Part shown: piece by piece, positions 27,688 to 35,765 of the stretch
Numbering within the stretch: position 1 is the stretch's first letter
Layout: the number at the start of each line of letters is the position of its first letter
Notes under the pieces: generated by a model
The model's input: the letters and a program-made list of their open reading frames with translations, nothing else
Databases searched by the model: none
Told to the model about the DNA's origin: nothing
Position numbers and translations under genes: made by a program
Source of the DNA: Abyssibacter profundi
GTDB lineage: Bacteria > Pseudomonadota > Gammaproteobacteria > Nevskiales > OUC007
DNA length: 64,000 nt
NCBI RefSeq assembly: GCF_003151135.1
Contig: NZ_QEQK01000001.1
Span: 230,829-294,828 of the forward strand
Direction: 5' to 3'

Positions 27688-28427
27688 TACTGAAGCATCT
27701 CTCTGAGCGCCTCAAAATCCTTCACCGCGGGTTTTTTCACGGTGATTCGCAGATCAATTCTACGGTTTTGCTTTCTCTCCTCGCGTGTGCCCTGCGACGC
27801 AGTGATCGGCCGCGTTTCGCCATAGCCACTGACAGAGAACAACGGCTCACCGGCGTGGTTCCTGATTGTGGCTAGCTGCTCATCCTCGGTCTGCGACTCT
27901 GCCCAAAAGTTCCAGACTGAAATCGCCCGGAACGTGGACAAGCCCCAATTACCCATCTCGAGCGGCGACGGTAGTATGTCCGTGTGCCCTTCTACGAAGA
28001 TCGTGTCGAGATACGACCAGCGCTGCTCTTTTTCAATCGTGTTGTATAGAACCTCACCGATATAGGCCACGCTTTCCTGCGTAGACGGCTGTGAGGGGAT
28101 GTCGTGGCGGTTACTGTCAAACGCCAACGTCGTTTCTGGAATACGAATAACGGTGTGGTTATCACTGACCTCAACATCGATACCTCGGGTGGCCAACTCA
28201 TCTTTCACTTCCAGCACGATTTGGCGACGCACCTCTTCCGCTTTGGCCAATTCAAGGATTGCTTCGTTGACCTGCACTTTGGTCTTGGTGAGTTCGTAGA
28301 TCAGCACCAATGACGCGAGCACAAAAATGATGAGTAGCCCGGCCATGATGTCGGAGAAAGATATCCAATAGGGATTCTCCTCATCAGGCTTCGAGATGTG
28401 CTGGACAGTGCGGGTACCGAGGCTCAT
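27687..28427 (-). CDS. zorB: Zorya defence protein ZorB (MotB/OmpA-like)
   Basis: ZorB is the stator partner that anchors the ZorA channel to peptidoglycan. The product is 246 residues. A single membrane helix at about residues 26-46 begins with Asp26 (SFSDIMAGLL), matching the proton-carrying Asp of known ZorB and MotB proteins. The C-terminal OmpA/MotB domain has VEGHTDILPS, GYGETRPI and NRRIDLRI. The start overlaps the zorA stop by four bases (ATGA), and the stop overlaps the zorC start. Confidence 0.94.
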   Translation of the reverse strand: MSLGTRTVQHISKPDEENPYWISFSDIMAGLLIIFVLASLVLIYELTKTKVQVNEAILELAKAEEVRRQIVLEVKDELATRGIDVEVSDNHTVIRIPETTLAFDSNRHDIPSQPSTQESVAYIGEVLYNTIEKEQRWSYLDTIFVEGHTDILPSPLEMGNWGLSTFRAISVWNFWAESQTEDEQLATIRNHAGEPLFSVSGYGETRPITASQGTREERKQNRRIDLRITVKKPAVKDFEALREMLQ

Positions 28428-30355
28428 CGGTACGCGTTCGCCGCGGGCCGCCCCTTGGCTTCCATCTCGTCAATCACGTCTTGAATCAGCTTGACTGAAT
28501 CCACCATAGAGCGCGTGAACTGCTCGGTTTGCTCGTTCCAGGTGCTCAGTCGCTCGACCGTCTGACTCTTGACCCGATCTGCGTACTCATCCAGGAGGCT
28601 CTGAACGGATTCCTTCAGTTCGGCGACATGTTCCTTCAGGTGCTCTTGAGATTGACGCAGGTATTGCTCGACGGTCTCGAGCCCGCCATTGGAGTACTTG
28701 GAAATCTCGCGAACTTCTGTGATGACTTCATTGAGCCGTGAACTCAGTTGCCCGCCCTGCTCCAGCAATTGTTGCGCTTGAAGCACGGTTTGCTGGGCTG
28801 CATTCGAGACCTGGCCGGCGGACTCAAGCGCACCGTCGACACCCGACGCCAGCTTTGTTGTGGCTTGATCAATATTTTTTGCAAACGCATCGAACTGGCG
28901 TGTTGTTTCCGCCATCGCGACCGTGTTCTTTCGGTTCGCGTCGATTGTCGCCCGATGTGCATCGACCAGCTCGCCAAAGCTGGTCTTGAGATCAGCAAGG
29001 CGCTCTGACACGCCACCCAGCGCTTCCAGTTGTTCGGTGAGCTTCTGCGTTCGCTGCGCATCTGCAGCGCCAATTGCCTCAGCCTGTTGGCCAAAAGTAC
29101 TGACGACATTCTGAAGCAGGCCTGTCACCTCACTGGACATCCGTGCCTCGTGCTGTTGGCGCGCTTCTTCTGAAGCCTTTAGCTGCTCCTGCATGCGGCG
29201 GGCCCGGTCTGCCTCCACGGTGCCCATGCTACCGACCTGTCGCTCGAATTCGCCGACCACGCGACCCAACAGTTCGTCCATCTTGCCCGACATCCTCTCT
29301 TCGCGTTCCTGCTGTGCCTGACCGGATGTCTTCAAGTTGTCTGCGAGAGATTCGATCGCCTGATTGATACTGTTCGACGCGCCAGCCAATGCATCGCGCT
29401 GCGCATCAGCCTGCGAGCCCACCCGATCAAGAAATGTGTCGGTAAGCCGCTCCAGCATCGCACGAGAATTATCCTCCGCATTTTCGGCAAGCTTGGCTAA
29501 GGCCGGTGCGAGAATCCTCTCGAGCGATTCCTCAAGCCCACTGCGGATCGCCTGACTGGACTGCACCAGCGCCTCTTGCATCTTGTCCCCAATCCGCTCT
29601 GCCAGACCCTGCAGCGCCTCCGTGCTTTGAGCTGACTGCTCTTGGATCTCACGAAGCGAGTGCTCGGCGGTAATCCGCGGAAATAGATAATCCAGCCGAT
29701 TCTGTAGATCTGCGATCCGTGAGCGGACCTGGCGCTCAGCGGACTTCTCCATCGCGTTGAAAAGCACGCTCGCCAGCACACCCCACAACGAGGAGATGAA
29801 TGCGACCGACGCACCCTGAATCATGCCCTTGATTCCATCAATCAGAACCTGGACATCTCCAGATGAAAGGTCGAGACCGGACAACCCCATCTGCAAACCC
29901 GCAAACGTGCCGATCACGCCGATTGCCGTCAGGAAGCCGGGGACTGCTGCGAGCTGGCGGTTATCTGTGAGACCTCGCGCCAAGGAGTACGGGTTAAAAA
30001 AATGTCCCGCGTCTAACGTGTTGTAGACACGGTCGTCTCGCTCGGAGTAGACAAGCGATTCATGAAATTCATTCCAGAGATCACCTACGGTCTCAGAACG
30101 TTCGCGGGCACGTGCTCGTAGCTCTCGGTACACGGTTGGGAGCTGGGCCTTGTCCACACCTTCTACCAGCGCCGCAACGTGCGCAGTGCGCCGCTTGGCG
30201 ATATGGAACTCCCGCAACAGCTTAATGAGGAAGTAGAGCAGCAAACCGGCAATGACGACGAACGTGATCGCAGTGAGCTGTTTCGGGTCCCCGGACGAGA
30301 AGAGCAGGGAGACGTCCGGTACGAAGCTGGTCAAACTAAAGTGCTGTTCTTGCAT
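28424..30355 (-). CDS. zorA: Zorya defence protein ZorA (MotA-like motor with coiled-coil tail)
   Basis: ZorA forms the proton-driven inner-membrane motor of Zorya. The product is 643 residues. Membrane helices occur at about 28-47 (FVVIAGLLLYFLIKLL), then in the AVPGFLTAIGVIGTFAGLQ and ASVAFISSLWGVLASVLF segments typical of MotA/TolQ/ExbB. From about residue 220 to the end the sequence is a long Gln/Glu/Ala-rich coiled coil, the intracellular tail known to be required for signalling. It starts 18 bp after the ASCH gene stop. Confidence 0.93.
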   Translation of the reverse strand: MQEQHFSLTSFVPDVSLLFSSGDPKQLTAITFVVIAGLLLYFLIKLLREFHIAKRRTAHVAALVEGVDKAQLPTVYRELRARARERSETVGDLWNEFHESLVYSERDDRVYNTLDAGHFFNPYSLARGLTDNRQLAAVPGFLTAIGVIGTFAGLQMGLSGLDLSSGDVQVLIDGIKGMIQGASVAFISSLWGVLASVLFNAMEKSAERQVRSRIADLQNRLDYLFPRITAEHSLREIQEQSAQSTEALQGLAERIGDKMQEALVQSSQAIRSGLEESLERILAPALAKLAENAEDNSRAMLERLTDTFLDRVGSQADAQRDALAGASNSINQAIESLADNLKTSGQAQQEREERMSGKMDELLGRVVGEFERQVGSMGTVEADRARRMQEQLKASEEARQQHEARMSSEVTGLLQNVVSTFGQQAEAIGAADAQRTQKLTEQLEALGGVSERLADLKTSFGELVDAHRATIDANRKNTVAMAETTRQFDAFAKNIDQATTKLASGVDGALESAGQVSNAAQQTVLQAQQLLEQGGQLSSRLNEVITEVREISKYSNGGLETVEQYLRQSQEHLKEHVAELKESVQSLLDEYADRVKSQTVERLSTWNEQTEQFTRSMVDSVKLIQDVIDEMEAKGRPAANAYR

Positions 30356-30373
30356 AGTGCTATACGGCTGCGG

Positions 30374-31195
30374 TCAGGCAGGGACGAGCATGGCGTCAAG
30401 CGCGGCTCGGAGAGAGGAAAGGTTTTCCACGCGAATCTTGTGTCCGTGCGGGATCGGGTTAGCTCCCCTGTGCATTCGCTTGGGGAACTCCCTCATGTTG
30501 CTGCTGTGATAGAAGGTTCCCGGCACAGGGATTTCGACACCGGCCATGCCATACAGTGATGAAAGCGGCGTATCCGGGTGTGTGATAACCGAAATTCGAT
30601 CGCGTCCGGCATCCACCTTGTCAATGAACACCCCGGCATCAAGCAGCTTGTGTACCCAGAAGGATTTCTTCTTGGTTTCACGCACCTTGAAGTAGTTCGC
30701 GCTCGACAAGACAGATTCGATCGAGTTCAGCAAGGGAACTTGGTCCGCCAGCGGCTCGACGGAACGCGTAGAAATTTGCGCGGGTAACAAATGCGCCGGG
30801 GAAACCGAAGGCGATGCCTCCTCTCCTCCACCCAATTGCACCCAGGTGACGGCCCCTTTGGGATGCGAGTAAGAGACTGGTTGGTGGAACGCTTGCGCGT
30901 CCCTGAGAACCCAAGCGTGGCGCCATTTTCGCTTCGAAGGGTCTTCGATGGATTCGTCCGTCATCCGATGGAATGACTGACTGCCCCGCATGTCGGAATC
31001 TGACAGAGGTCCGATCGAGTCGACCAGTCGCGCTGTCCCCACGACGAGCCCGGATCCCTGTCGAATCAGGGCAATCTCTCCCCGAACACGGGTATGCGAA
31101 CTGCGCATCTCCCATGTCTTTTCCCCACTCAGGATCCAGCTAACGTACGGCTCTTTTATAACAAGGCCGCGTACAGGCAATTTTTTTGTAACCAA
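30374..31195 (-). CDS. ASCH domain protein leading the Zorya operon
   Basis: The product is about 273 residues. The N-terminal ASCH (PUA-like) domain includes VIKEPYVSWILSGEKTWEMR and GEIALI..GTARLVD. A linker and a C-terminal region (about 150-273) that I do not recognise follow. ASCH domains bind or process RNA, and some are ribonucleases. No ATG precedes the domain. TTG 31195 is chosen because GGAG lies six bases upstream; TTG 31207 is an alternative that adds four residues. It ends 18 bp before zorA on the same strand, so it belongs to the same transcript. It is not a standard Zorya component, and a regulatory or accessory role is inferred. Confidence 0.8.
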   Translation of the reverse strand: MVTKKLPVRGLVIKEPYVSWILSGEKTWEMRSSHTRVRGEIALIRQGSGLVVGTARLVDSIGPLSDSDMRGSQSFHRMTDESIEDPSKRKWRHAWVLRDAQAFHQPVSYSHPKGAVTWVQLGGGEEASPSVSPAHLLPAQISTRSVEPLADQVPLLNSIESVLSSANYFKVRETKKKSFWVHKLLDAGVFIDKVDAGRDRISVITHPDTPLSSLYGMAGVEIPVPGTFYHSSNMREFPKRMHRGANPIPHGHKIRVENLSSLRAALDAMLVPA

Positions 31196-31207
31196 TTTTT
31201 GCTCCAA

Positions 31208-31546
31208 GCAAACGAAAACTTGGAGGGCATGTCTAGTTGTTATCTCGGCCGCAGAACGGCCTGATCTCTTCCATGTCGAGCAACAACAGCACTCCCCCTA
31301 GTACTGGTAACGAGATCCACCCCAAAAACCGGACATCGTCTCGCGGATAGTACATGACCTGTTCAACCTGACAGACGGTTGCCTCGCCAGCTGCGACCGA
31401 CGCGTTCGGGGCAGCACCGCAATGGGAATGGCGACGCCGCCAGACCAAACCGGTAGGCTGAGCGGCATTTGCTGCTGCTGACCGGAGAGGATTACCCACC
31501 GACCCTGCCACAGCAGACGCTGAGCGTTACGAAGGACTACAAAGCC
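31208..31546. other. Intergenic region before the ASCH-Zorya block
   Basis: The region holds the probable start of the defence transcript. A minus-strand promoter candidate is CTGTCA (31374-31369), a 16-bp spacer and TACTAT (31352-31347). The possible 40-residue peptide overlaps it. On the plus strand it contains the upstream region of the small gene at 31547. No repeats or terminators were seen. Confidence 0.35.
31233..31355 (-). CDS. Possible 40-residue single-pass membrane peptide
   Basis: A short ATG-started frame directly upstream of the ASCH gene encodes a peptide with one hydrophobic segment (WISLPVLGGVLLLL) between charged ends. It ends 37 bp before the ASCH start. A promoter candidate (-10 at 31347-31352) overlaps its start, in which case it would not be translated. 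Support is weak. Confidence 0.2.
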   Translation of the reverse strand: MYYPRDDVRFLGWISLPVLGGVLLLLDMEEIRPFCGRDNN

Positions 31547-31825
31547 ATGAACGACGCAGAATTCGAGCTCATCACCTCCCCGCTGTCGCAATCCATCGAG
31601 GTCGCAGGTCACACATTCGACGTGCAGATCTATAACAGCGAAAAACCTGGCCTGTGGATTCTGGAAGTCGTCAACCCGAATGGCTCATCCTTCGTCTGGG
31701 ATGAGCATTTCCCCAGCGAGCAGCACGCCCTGGATGCATTTTGGGCCTGCATGCGGGAAGAAGGCGTCGGGGAGTTGCTGGACGATACGACCACGACACC
31801 ACCCGCCAACTTGGCGAGGCACTGA
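31547..31825 (+). CDS. Small conserved-type hypothetical protein
   Basis: The product is 92 residues, soluble, acidic at the C-terminus, with VAGHTFDVQIYNSEKPGLWI and a DAFWACMREEG helix. No family is recognised. ATG 31547 is preferred to an in-frame upstream codon (31469) because GAAGGA lies about 10 bases upstream. It is the first plus-strand gene outside the island and stops just before the tRNA-side repeats. Confidence 0.6.
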   Translation: MNDAEFELITSPLSQSIEVAGHTFDVQIYNSEKPGLWILEVVNPNGSSFVWDEHFPSEQHALDAFWACMREEGVGELLDDTTTTPPANLARH

Positions 31826-31835
31826 GATACGAGAG

Positions 31836-31935
31836 GCGCCAGCGTCCCAATTCGCTCCCGGCGAATGGGTCGAACCGGGGGTTCTCGGCCTTGCCGCCGC
31901 GACCGATCCATCAAAAAGGCCCGCTGATGCGGGCC
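31836..31935. repeat. 100-bp direct repeat, copy A
   Basis: This copy matches 32013-32112 at an offset of 177 bp with few mismatches and no gaps. It carries an imperfect CCAATTCGC hairpin and ends in the hairpin GGCCCGC-TGAT-GCGGGCC (31918-31935). It is followed by GATGGACTGG and then GGGACCAGGATT (to about 31967), which resembles the 3' end of the tRNA-Gln gene beside copy B. Confidence 0.85.
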
Positions 31936-32012
31936 CTTATGCCCGATGGACTGGAGGGACCAGGATTGCTCGGCCCATCCATGGGCCTCGGCCTTCGGCC
32001 CGCCGGCGCGCT

Positions 32013-32112
32013 GCGCCAGCGTCCCAATTCGCTCCCGGCGAATTGGTCGAACCGGGGGTTCTCGGCCTTGCCGCCACGACTGATCCATCAAAAAAGCCCG
32101 CTGATGCGGGCC
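32013..32112. repeat. 100-bp direct repeat, copy B, next to tRNA-Gln
   Basis: This is the second copy of the repeat at 31836. It contains a perfect 9-bp stem with a five-base loop (CCAATTCGC at 32024-32032, GCGAATTGG at 32038-32046). It runs into the tRNA-Gln terminator hairpin. Confidence 0.85.
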
Positions 32113-32124
32113 TTTTTGATGGAT
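32083..32124 (-). terminator. Terminator of tRNA-Gln
   Basis: A long inverted repeat has outer arms ATCCATCAAAAA and TTTTTGATGGAT and a CCCGC-TGAT-GCGGG core. Read on the minus strand it is a GC stem followed by a T run, directly after the tRNA 3' end. Its symmetry means it could also stop plus-strand transcription. Confidence 0.8.
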
Positions 32125-32198
32125 TGGCTGGGGGACCAGGATTCGAACCTGGATTGACGGAGTCAGAGTCCGTAGTCCTACCGTTAGACGATCCCCCA
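32125..32198 (-). tRNA. tRNA-Gln (anticodon CTG)
   Basis: The gene is 74 nt including an encoded CCA. The acceptor stem TGGGGGA pairs perfectly with TCCCCCA. The anticodon stem ACGGA/TCCGT holds the loop CTCTGAC, giving anticodon CTG for CAG codons. The T arm is CCAGG-TTCGAAT-CCTGG. The 3' end faces the defence island. Confidence 0.96.
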
Positions 32199-32219
32199 AG
32201 GTGAATCGTTGAGGCGGCT

Positions 32220-32248
32220 AGTGTAGCGCCGCCTCTTTCCCGCCCCAA
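32220..32248 (-). promoter_or_regulatory. Candidate tRNA-Gln promoter
   Basis: On the minus strand a -35-like TTGGGG (32248-32243), a 17-bp spacer and a -10-like TACACT (32225-32220) place the start of transcription about 15 nt before the tRNA. The -10 lies in the loop of a GAGGCGGC/GCCGCCTC hairpin (32211-32235). Confidence 0.4.
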
Positions 32249-32371
32249 ACCCGGCGGACCGGATGGAGCGAGAGGGCACTTGTCAGGCCGGCCTGGTTGC
32301 TTGGGGTTGAAGCCTGCAGATGCAGGACGACAACCCGGACCCGCGCCGTCTGACGAGGTGCCTGACTCGGA

Positions 32372-32764
32372 TTAGCGCTTGGAGAACTGCGGGCGCTTGC
32401 GAGCTTTGTGCAGGCCAACCTTCTTACGCTCAACCTGGCGATCGTCACGGGTGACGAGGCCGGCGACACGCAGCGGCTTGCGGTTTTCTTCGTCGTAGTC
32501 GATCAGGGCGCGGGTGATGCCGTGACGCACGGCGCCAGCCTGGCCACCCGGACCACCACCTGCAACGGTGACCTTGATGTCGAAACGATCGGTGGATTCG
32601 GTGACCTCAAGCGGCTGGCGCACGACCATCTGCGAGGTTTCGCGACCGAAGTAGTCTTCGACGGCCTTGCCGTTGATCGTGATCTGACCGGAGCCCGGCT
32701 TGATGAAGACACGTGCGGTCGCGGTCTTGCGACGGCCGGTGCCGTAGTTCTGCGTTTCTGCCAT
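32372..32764 (-). CDS. rpsI: 30S ribosomal protein S9
   Basis: The product is 130 residues, full length. It has the N-terminal [13 protein letters not shown], the central [15 protein letters not shown] and the C-terminal [11 protein letters not shown], the tail that reaches the ribosomal P site. It follows rplM by three bases, the standard L13-S9 operon. Confidence 0.98.
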   Translation of the reverse strand: MAETQNYGTGRRKTATARVFIKPGSGQITINGKAVEDYFGRETSQMVVRQPLEVTESTDRFDIKVTVAGGGPGGQAGAVRHGITRALIDYDEENRKPLRVAGLVTRDDRQVERKKVGLHKARKRPQFSKR

Positions 32765-32767
32765 GAC

Positions 32768-33196
32768 TTATAACTCGAGGGCGGTCGGTTGCTGAGCGGT
32801 GTGAGGATGCTCGGCACCCGCGTACACCTTGAGCTTCTTGAACATCGCACGGCCCAGCGGGTTCTTCGGCATCATGCCGCGCACTGCCGATTCCAGAACG
32901 CGCTCAGGGTGCGTTTCCAGCATCTTCTGCAGCGTCGTGGCCTTGATGCCACCCGGGTAGCCCGTGTGACGGTAGTAGGTCTTGCCGAGCAGCTTATTGC
33001 CGGTCGTCCGGACCTTGTCCGCATTGACCACGACCACATAGTCGCCGGTGTCCACGTGCGGGGTGTAAATGGCCTTGTGCTTGCCGCGCAACCGATTAGC
33101 GATTTCGCTGGCAAGGCGTCCCAGGGTCTTGTCGGTGGCGTCGACGATCAACCACTCGCGCTTGACCTCGGCCGGCTTGGCGGAAAAGGTTTTCAT
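32768..33196 (-). CDS. rplM: 50S ribosomal protein L13
   Basis: The product is 142 residues, exactly the E. coli length. It has [16 protein letters not shown]-like, [11 protein letters not shown] and [14 protein letters not shown] motifs. It is the first gene of the rplM-rpsI operon; the ferredoxin gene ends 137 bp further upstream on the same strand. Confidence 0.98.
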   Translation of the reverse strand: MKTFSAKPAEVKREWLIVDATDKTLGRLASEIANRLRGKHKAIYTPHVDTGDYVVVVNADKVRTTGNKLLGKTYYRHTGYPGGIKATTLQKMLETHPERVLESAVRGMMPKNPLGRAMFKKLKVYAGAEHPHTAQQPTALEL

Positions 33197-33332
33197 GCTG
33201 CAAATCCGGAAATAAATAGGGTTTCAACCGAACACGCCGGCTGAAAGGGCGCGAAATATTAGCCGAGCCCGGCGGGTAGCGCAACCGTCTGTGGACGGAA
33301 GTTTCCACGCACCGCCGGAACGGCCGCCCTGG

Positions 33333-33647
33333 CTAGATTTTCAGCCGCTCCACAGGCTGCCCGTTCTTCAGGTGCGACTCGATGATCTCATCGAGATCGG
33401 ACTCGTCGATGTACGTGTACCAGGTCTCGTCCGGGTAGACGACAGCCACCGGCCCCAGCTCGCAGCGATCCAGGCAGCCTGCCTTGTTGACGCGAATCTC
33501 GCCTGCGCCGGCCAGGCCCTCCTCCTTGATCCGCCGCTTCACGTAGTCACGAAAGTGATCGGCATCGTGCTCCTGGCAGGAGGGGCGATCGGCGCCGGCA
33601 TCCCGCTGGTTGCAGCAAAAGAAGATGTGGTGCTTGTAGTAGCTCAT
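33333..33647 (-). CDS. Thioredoxin-like [2Fe-2S] ferredoxin
   Basis: The product is 104 residues. The cluster ligands are visible as CC...C (C12 and C24 in CCNQRDAGADRPSC) and C-x3-C (GCLDRC), with an adjacent GPVAVVYPDETWY strand typical of this small ferredoxin family. The partner enzyme is unknown. The start overlaps the stop of the DUF481 gene by four bases. Confidence 0.88.
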   Translation of the reverse strand: MSYYKHHIFFCCNQRDAGADRPSCQEHDADHFRDYVKRRIKEEGLAGAGEIRVNKAGCLDRCELGPVAVVYPDETWYTYIDESDLDEIIESHLKNGQPVERLKI

Positions 33648-34366
33648 TCGTTGTCGCCAAATTCATAGGACAGCGAGACCGACAGATAGGTGTCTGTCTC
33701 TTCGCGCTCGGCCGGCACGTCGCTATTGTTCTTGACGGTGTAGGTAATCGCCGCAAAGGTCGGGCCGAGGATGGTCAGCTTCAGGCCGGTCACGGATTCG
33801 GTGTAGGTGTTCTCCTCACCGGACTCGGTCAGCAGCTTCTGCTCGAACTTGGCCGTTTCGCTCAACTCGAAGGTGTAGAAAACGGCCCCGCGGAAGATCG
33901 CATCACTCTCTCGCAGCGACTCCGGCTTCTGGGACTCTTGTTGCCGCGCACCGGCGCCCAGTTCCAGGTTCATCGTATGACGGTCGGTCTTGAGCAAACG
34001 GCGCCCGTAACCCAGCGTCTGAGTCGTGCGTTCACGCACGCCGCCGAACAGGTCTTTTTCATAGGACAGGTTGGCGAAGATGTAATTGAACTCGGTGAAG
34101 TCGAAGCTGGTCTTGAACGTCGACGCGTACCGCTCGGCATTTTGCTCGTCGTCTTCCTCCGCGGTGAACAACGTGGCGGTGAACTGGTTCTCCCAGCGAC
34201 CCAGTTCATGCTGTAGCGCAAACGACGCGTTGATGCTCTGCGAGTCGGAGTTGCCGCTGGTTTGCAGCACACCCAGTTCCGCCTTACCACCAACGGCAGC
34301 CTGGGCGGTTCCAACAAAGACGAACGAAGCGAGGGCGGAGGTCAGCAGACCGGCGCGATAGAGCAT
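33644..34366 (-). CDS. DUF481 outer-membrane beta-barrel protein
   Basis: The product is 240 residues with a signal peptide at 1 to about 23 (cleavage after AQA). Amphipathic strands with GKAELGVLQTSGNSDSQS, typical of the YdiY/DUF481 family, end in an aromatic-poor SLSYEFGDNE. These proteins are predicted outer-membrane porins linked to salt response; the function is not proven. ATG 34366 is chosen because it starts the signal peptide; the frame is open to 34444. Confidence 0.83.
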   Translation of the reverse strand: MLYRAGLLTSALASFVFVGTAQAAVGGKAELGVLQTSGNSDSQSINASFALQHELGRWENQFTATLFTAEEDDEQNAERYASTFKTSFDFTEFNYIFANLSYEKDLFGGVRERTTQTLGYGRRLLKTDRHTMNLELGAGARQQESQKPESLRESDAIFRGAVFYTFELSETAKFEQKLLTESGEENTYTESVTGLKLTILGPTFAAITYTVKNNSDVPAEREETDTYLSVSLSYEFGDNE

Positions 34367-34547
34367 AGTGGTGGTCTCGGGGGAGGATGAGTTGGTCATC
34401 GCAGCATGACGACGACTCAACACCGATGCAGCGCAACACGCCAACCGATGGAGCTGCCGCCAGACGAGCCGGCAGCGAACACCGGCTCAATGTAGCGAAG
34501 CGAGCCTGTATTATACGAACGCTCCCCGCACTGCCCCAAACACATCC

Positions 34548-35765
34548 ATGTCCAACCGCCTGCTCGACGACACCGACCTCTGCGTCAAGTGTGGTCTATG
34601 CCTGCCCCACTGCCCGACCTACGGCGTCACCGCTGAGGAGGGCGACTCGCCCCGCGGCCGGATCAGCCTGATGCGCGGGTTGATGGATGGCACGCTGCAG
34701 GTCTCCGATTCGTTAGAGGACCACCTGGACGGCTGCCTGAGCTGCCGCGCCTGCGAATCGGTGTGCCCGGCTGAAGTGCCCTACGGCCGGATGATCGACG
34801 CCGCCCGCGGCGAAATGGCCGAGCGCAAACCCGAGCGCACCCGCCTGGACAAGGCCATGGCCAGCGTGCTGACCAACATGGGCCGACTGCAGCTGGCGAG
34901 CTGGTTCGTCTGGCTGGGCCAGCGCCTGGGCCTCGTCCAGCTCACGCGTTGGTTGTTCGGCAACAAGGGCCTAGGCCGGCTGGCCTCATTGCTACCGCCG
35001 CTGCAACGTCCTCGCGGCTGGGTGGGTCACTACCCCGCCGTGGGCGAACGCCGTGGTCGCGTTGCGCTATTTCTTGGTTGCGTATCCCGGATGGTCGATG
35101 GCCGCACGCTGGGCGATTCGATCAAGCTGCTGACACATTTGGGTTACGAGGTCGATGTCCCGCGCGGCCAGACCTGCTGCGGGGCGCTGGCCAGCCACAA
35201 CGGCCTGATGGACCGGGCGCAAACCCTGGTCAACCGCAACCTCGAAGCCTTTGCCGGCGATTACGACGCCATTGTCGGAACGGCCAGTGGCTGCACCTGC
35301 ACCTTGGCCGAGTACGACCACCTGACCGACGCGCCGGCTGCCGCCCAGTTCGCCAGCAAGGTGCAAAACGTCGACAGCTTCCTCAGCCAGGCCGAATGGT
35401 CCGACACCGCCTTCCGGGATACGGCGCCGGTCGAGGTGCAGGTGCACACGCCCTGCACGCTGCGCAATGTCCTGCAGGATTCGGACGCTGCCATCCGCCT
35501 GCTGGAGCGGGTACCGGGCGTCCATGTCAGCGCCCTGCCCGAGAACAACCGCTGCTGCGGCGCTGCAGGCAGCTATTTCGTGACCCAACCCGAGATGGCC
35601 GACACCCTGGTGAGCAAGAAAGTCGCCGGCGTCAGCGAGAGCAGCCACTGCGTGGCCACGTCCAACGTCGGCTGCGCCATGCATATCGGCGGCGCACTAC
35701 GCCGGGCCGATCGTGATCAGGCGGTGATCAATGCGGTGTCGGTCGCGGCATCTCGACTGAAGTAG
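34548..35765 (+). CDS. GlcF/LldE-type (Fe-S)-binding oxidoreductase subunit
   Basis: The product is 405 residues. Two ferredoxin-like 4Fe-4S motifs lie near the N-terminus (CVKCGLCLPHCPTYG and CLSCRACESVCPAEVPYG), then two CCG domains (GQTCCGALASHNG and NRCCGAAGSY). The layout matches the glycolate oxidase iron-sulfur subunit GlcF, which passes electrons from a flavin subunit. No glcD or glcE is next to it, so the partner and substrate stay open. The last 38 bp overlap the convergent lptE gene. Confidence 0.88.
   Translation: MSNRLLDDTDLCVKCGLCLPHCPTYGVTAEEGDSPRGRISLMRGLMDGTLQVSDSLEDHLDGCLSCRACESVCPAEVPYGRMIDAARGEMAERKPERTRLDKAMASVLTNMGRLQLASWFVWLGQRLGLVQLTRWLFGNKGLGRLASLLPPLQRPRGWVGHYPAVGERRGRVALFLGCVSRMVDGRTLGDSIKLLTHLGYEVDVPRGQTCCGALASHNGLMDRAQTLVNRNLEAFAGDYDAIVGTASGCTCTLAEYDHLTDAPAAAQFASKVQNVDSFLSQAEWSDTAFRDTAPVEVQVHTPCTLRNVLQDSDAAIRLLERVPGVHVSALPENNRCCGAAGSYFVTQPEMADTLVSKKVAGVSESSHCVATSNVGCAMHIGGALRRADRDQAVINAVSVAASRLK

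Noticed and set aside
31630-32204. Frames of up to 189 codons across the tRNA-side repeats
   Set aside because: They cover the tRNA, its terminator and direct repeats, and their repeated peptide content comes from the DNA duplication.
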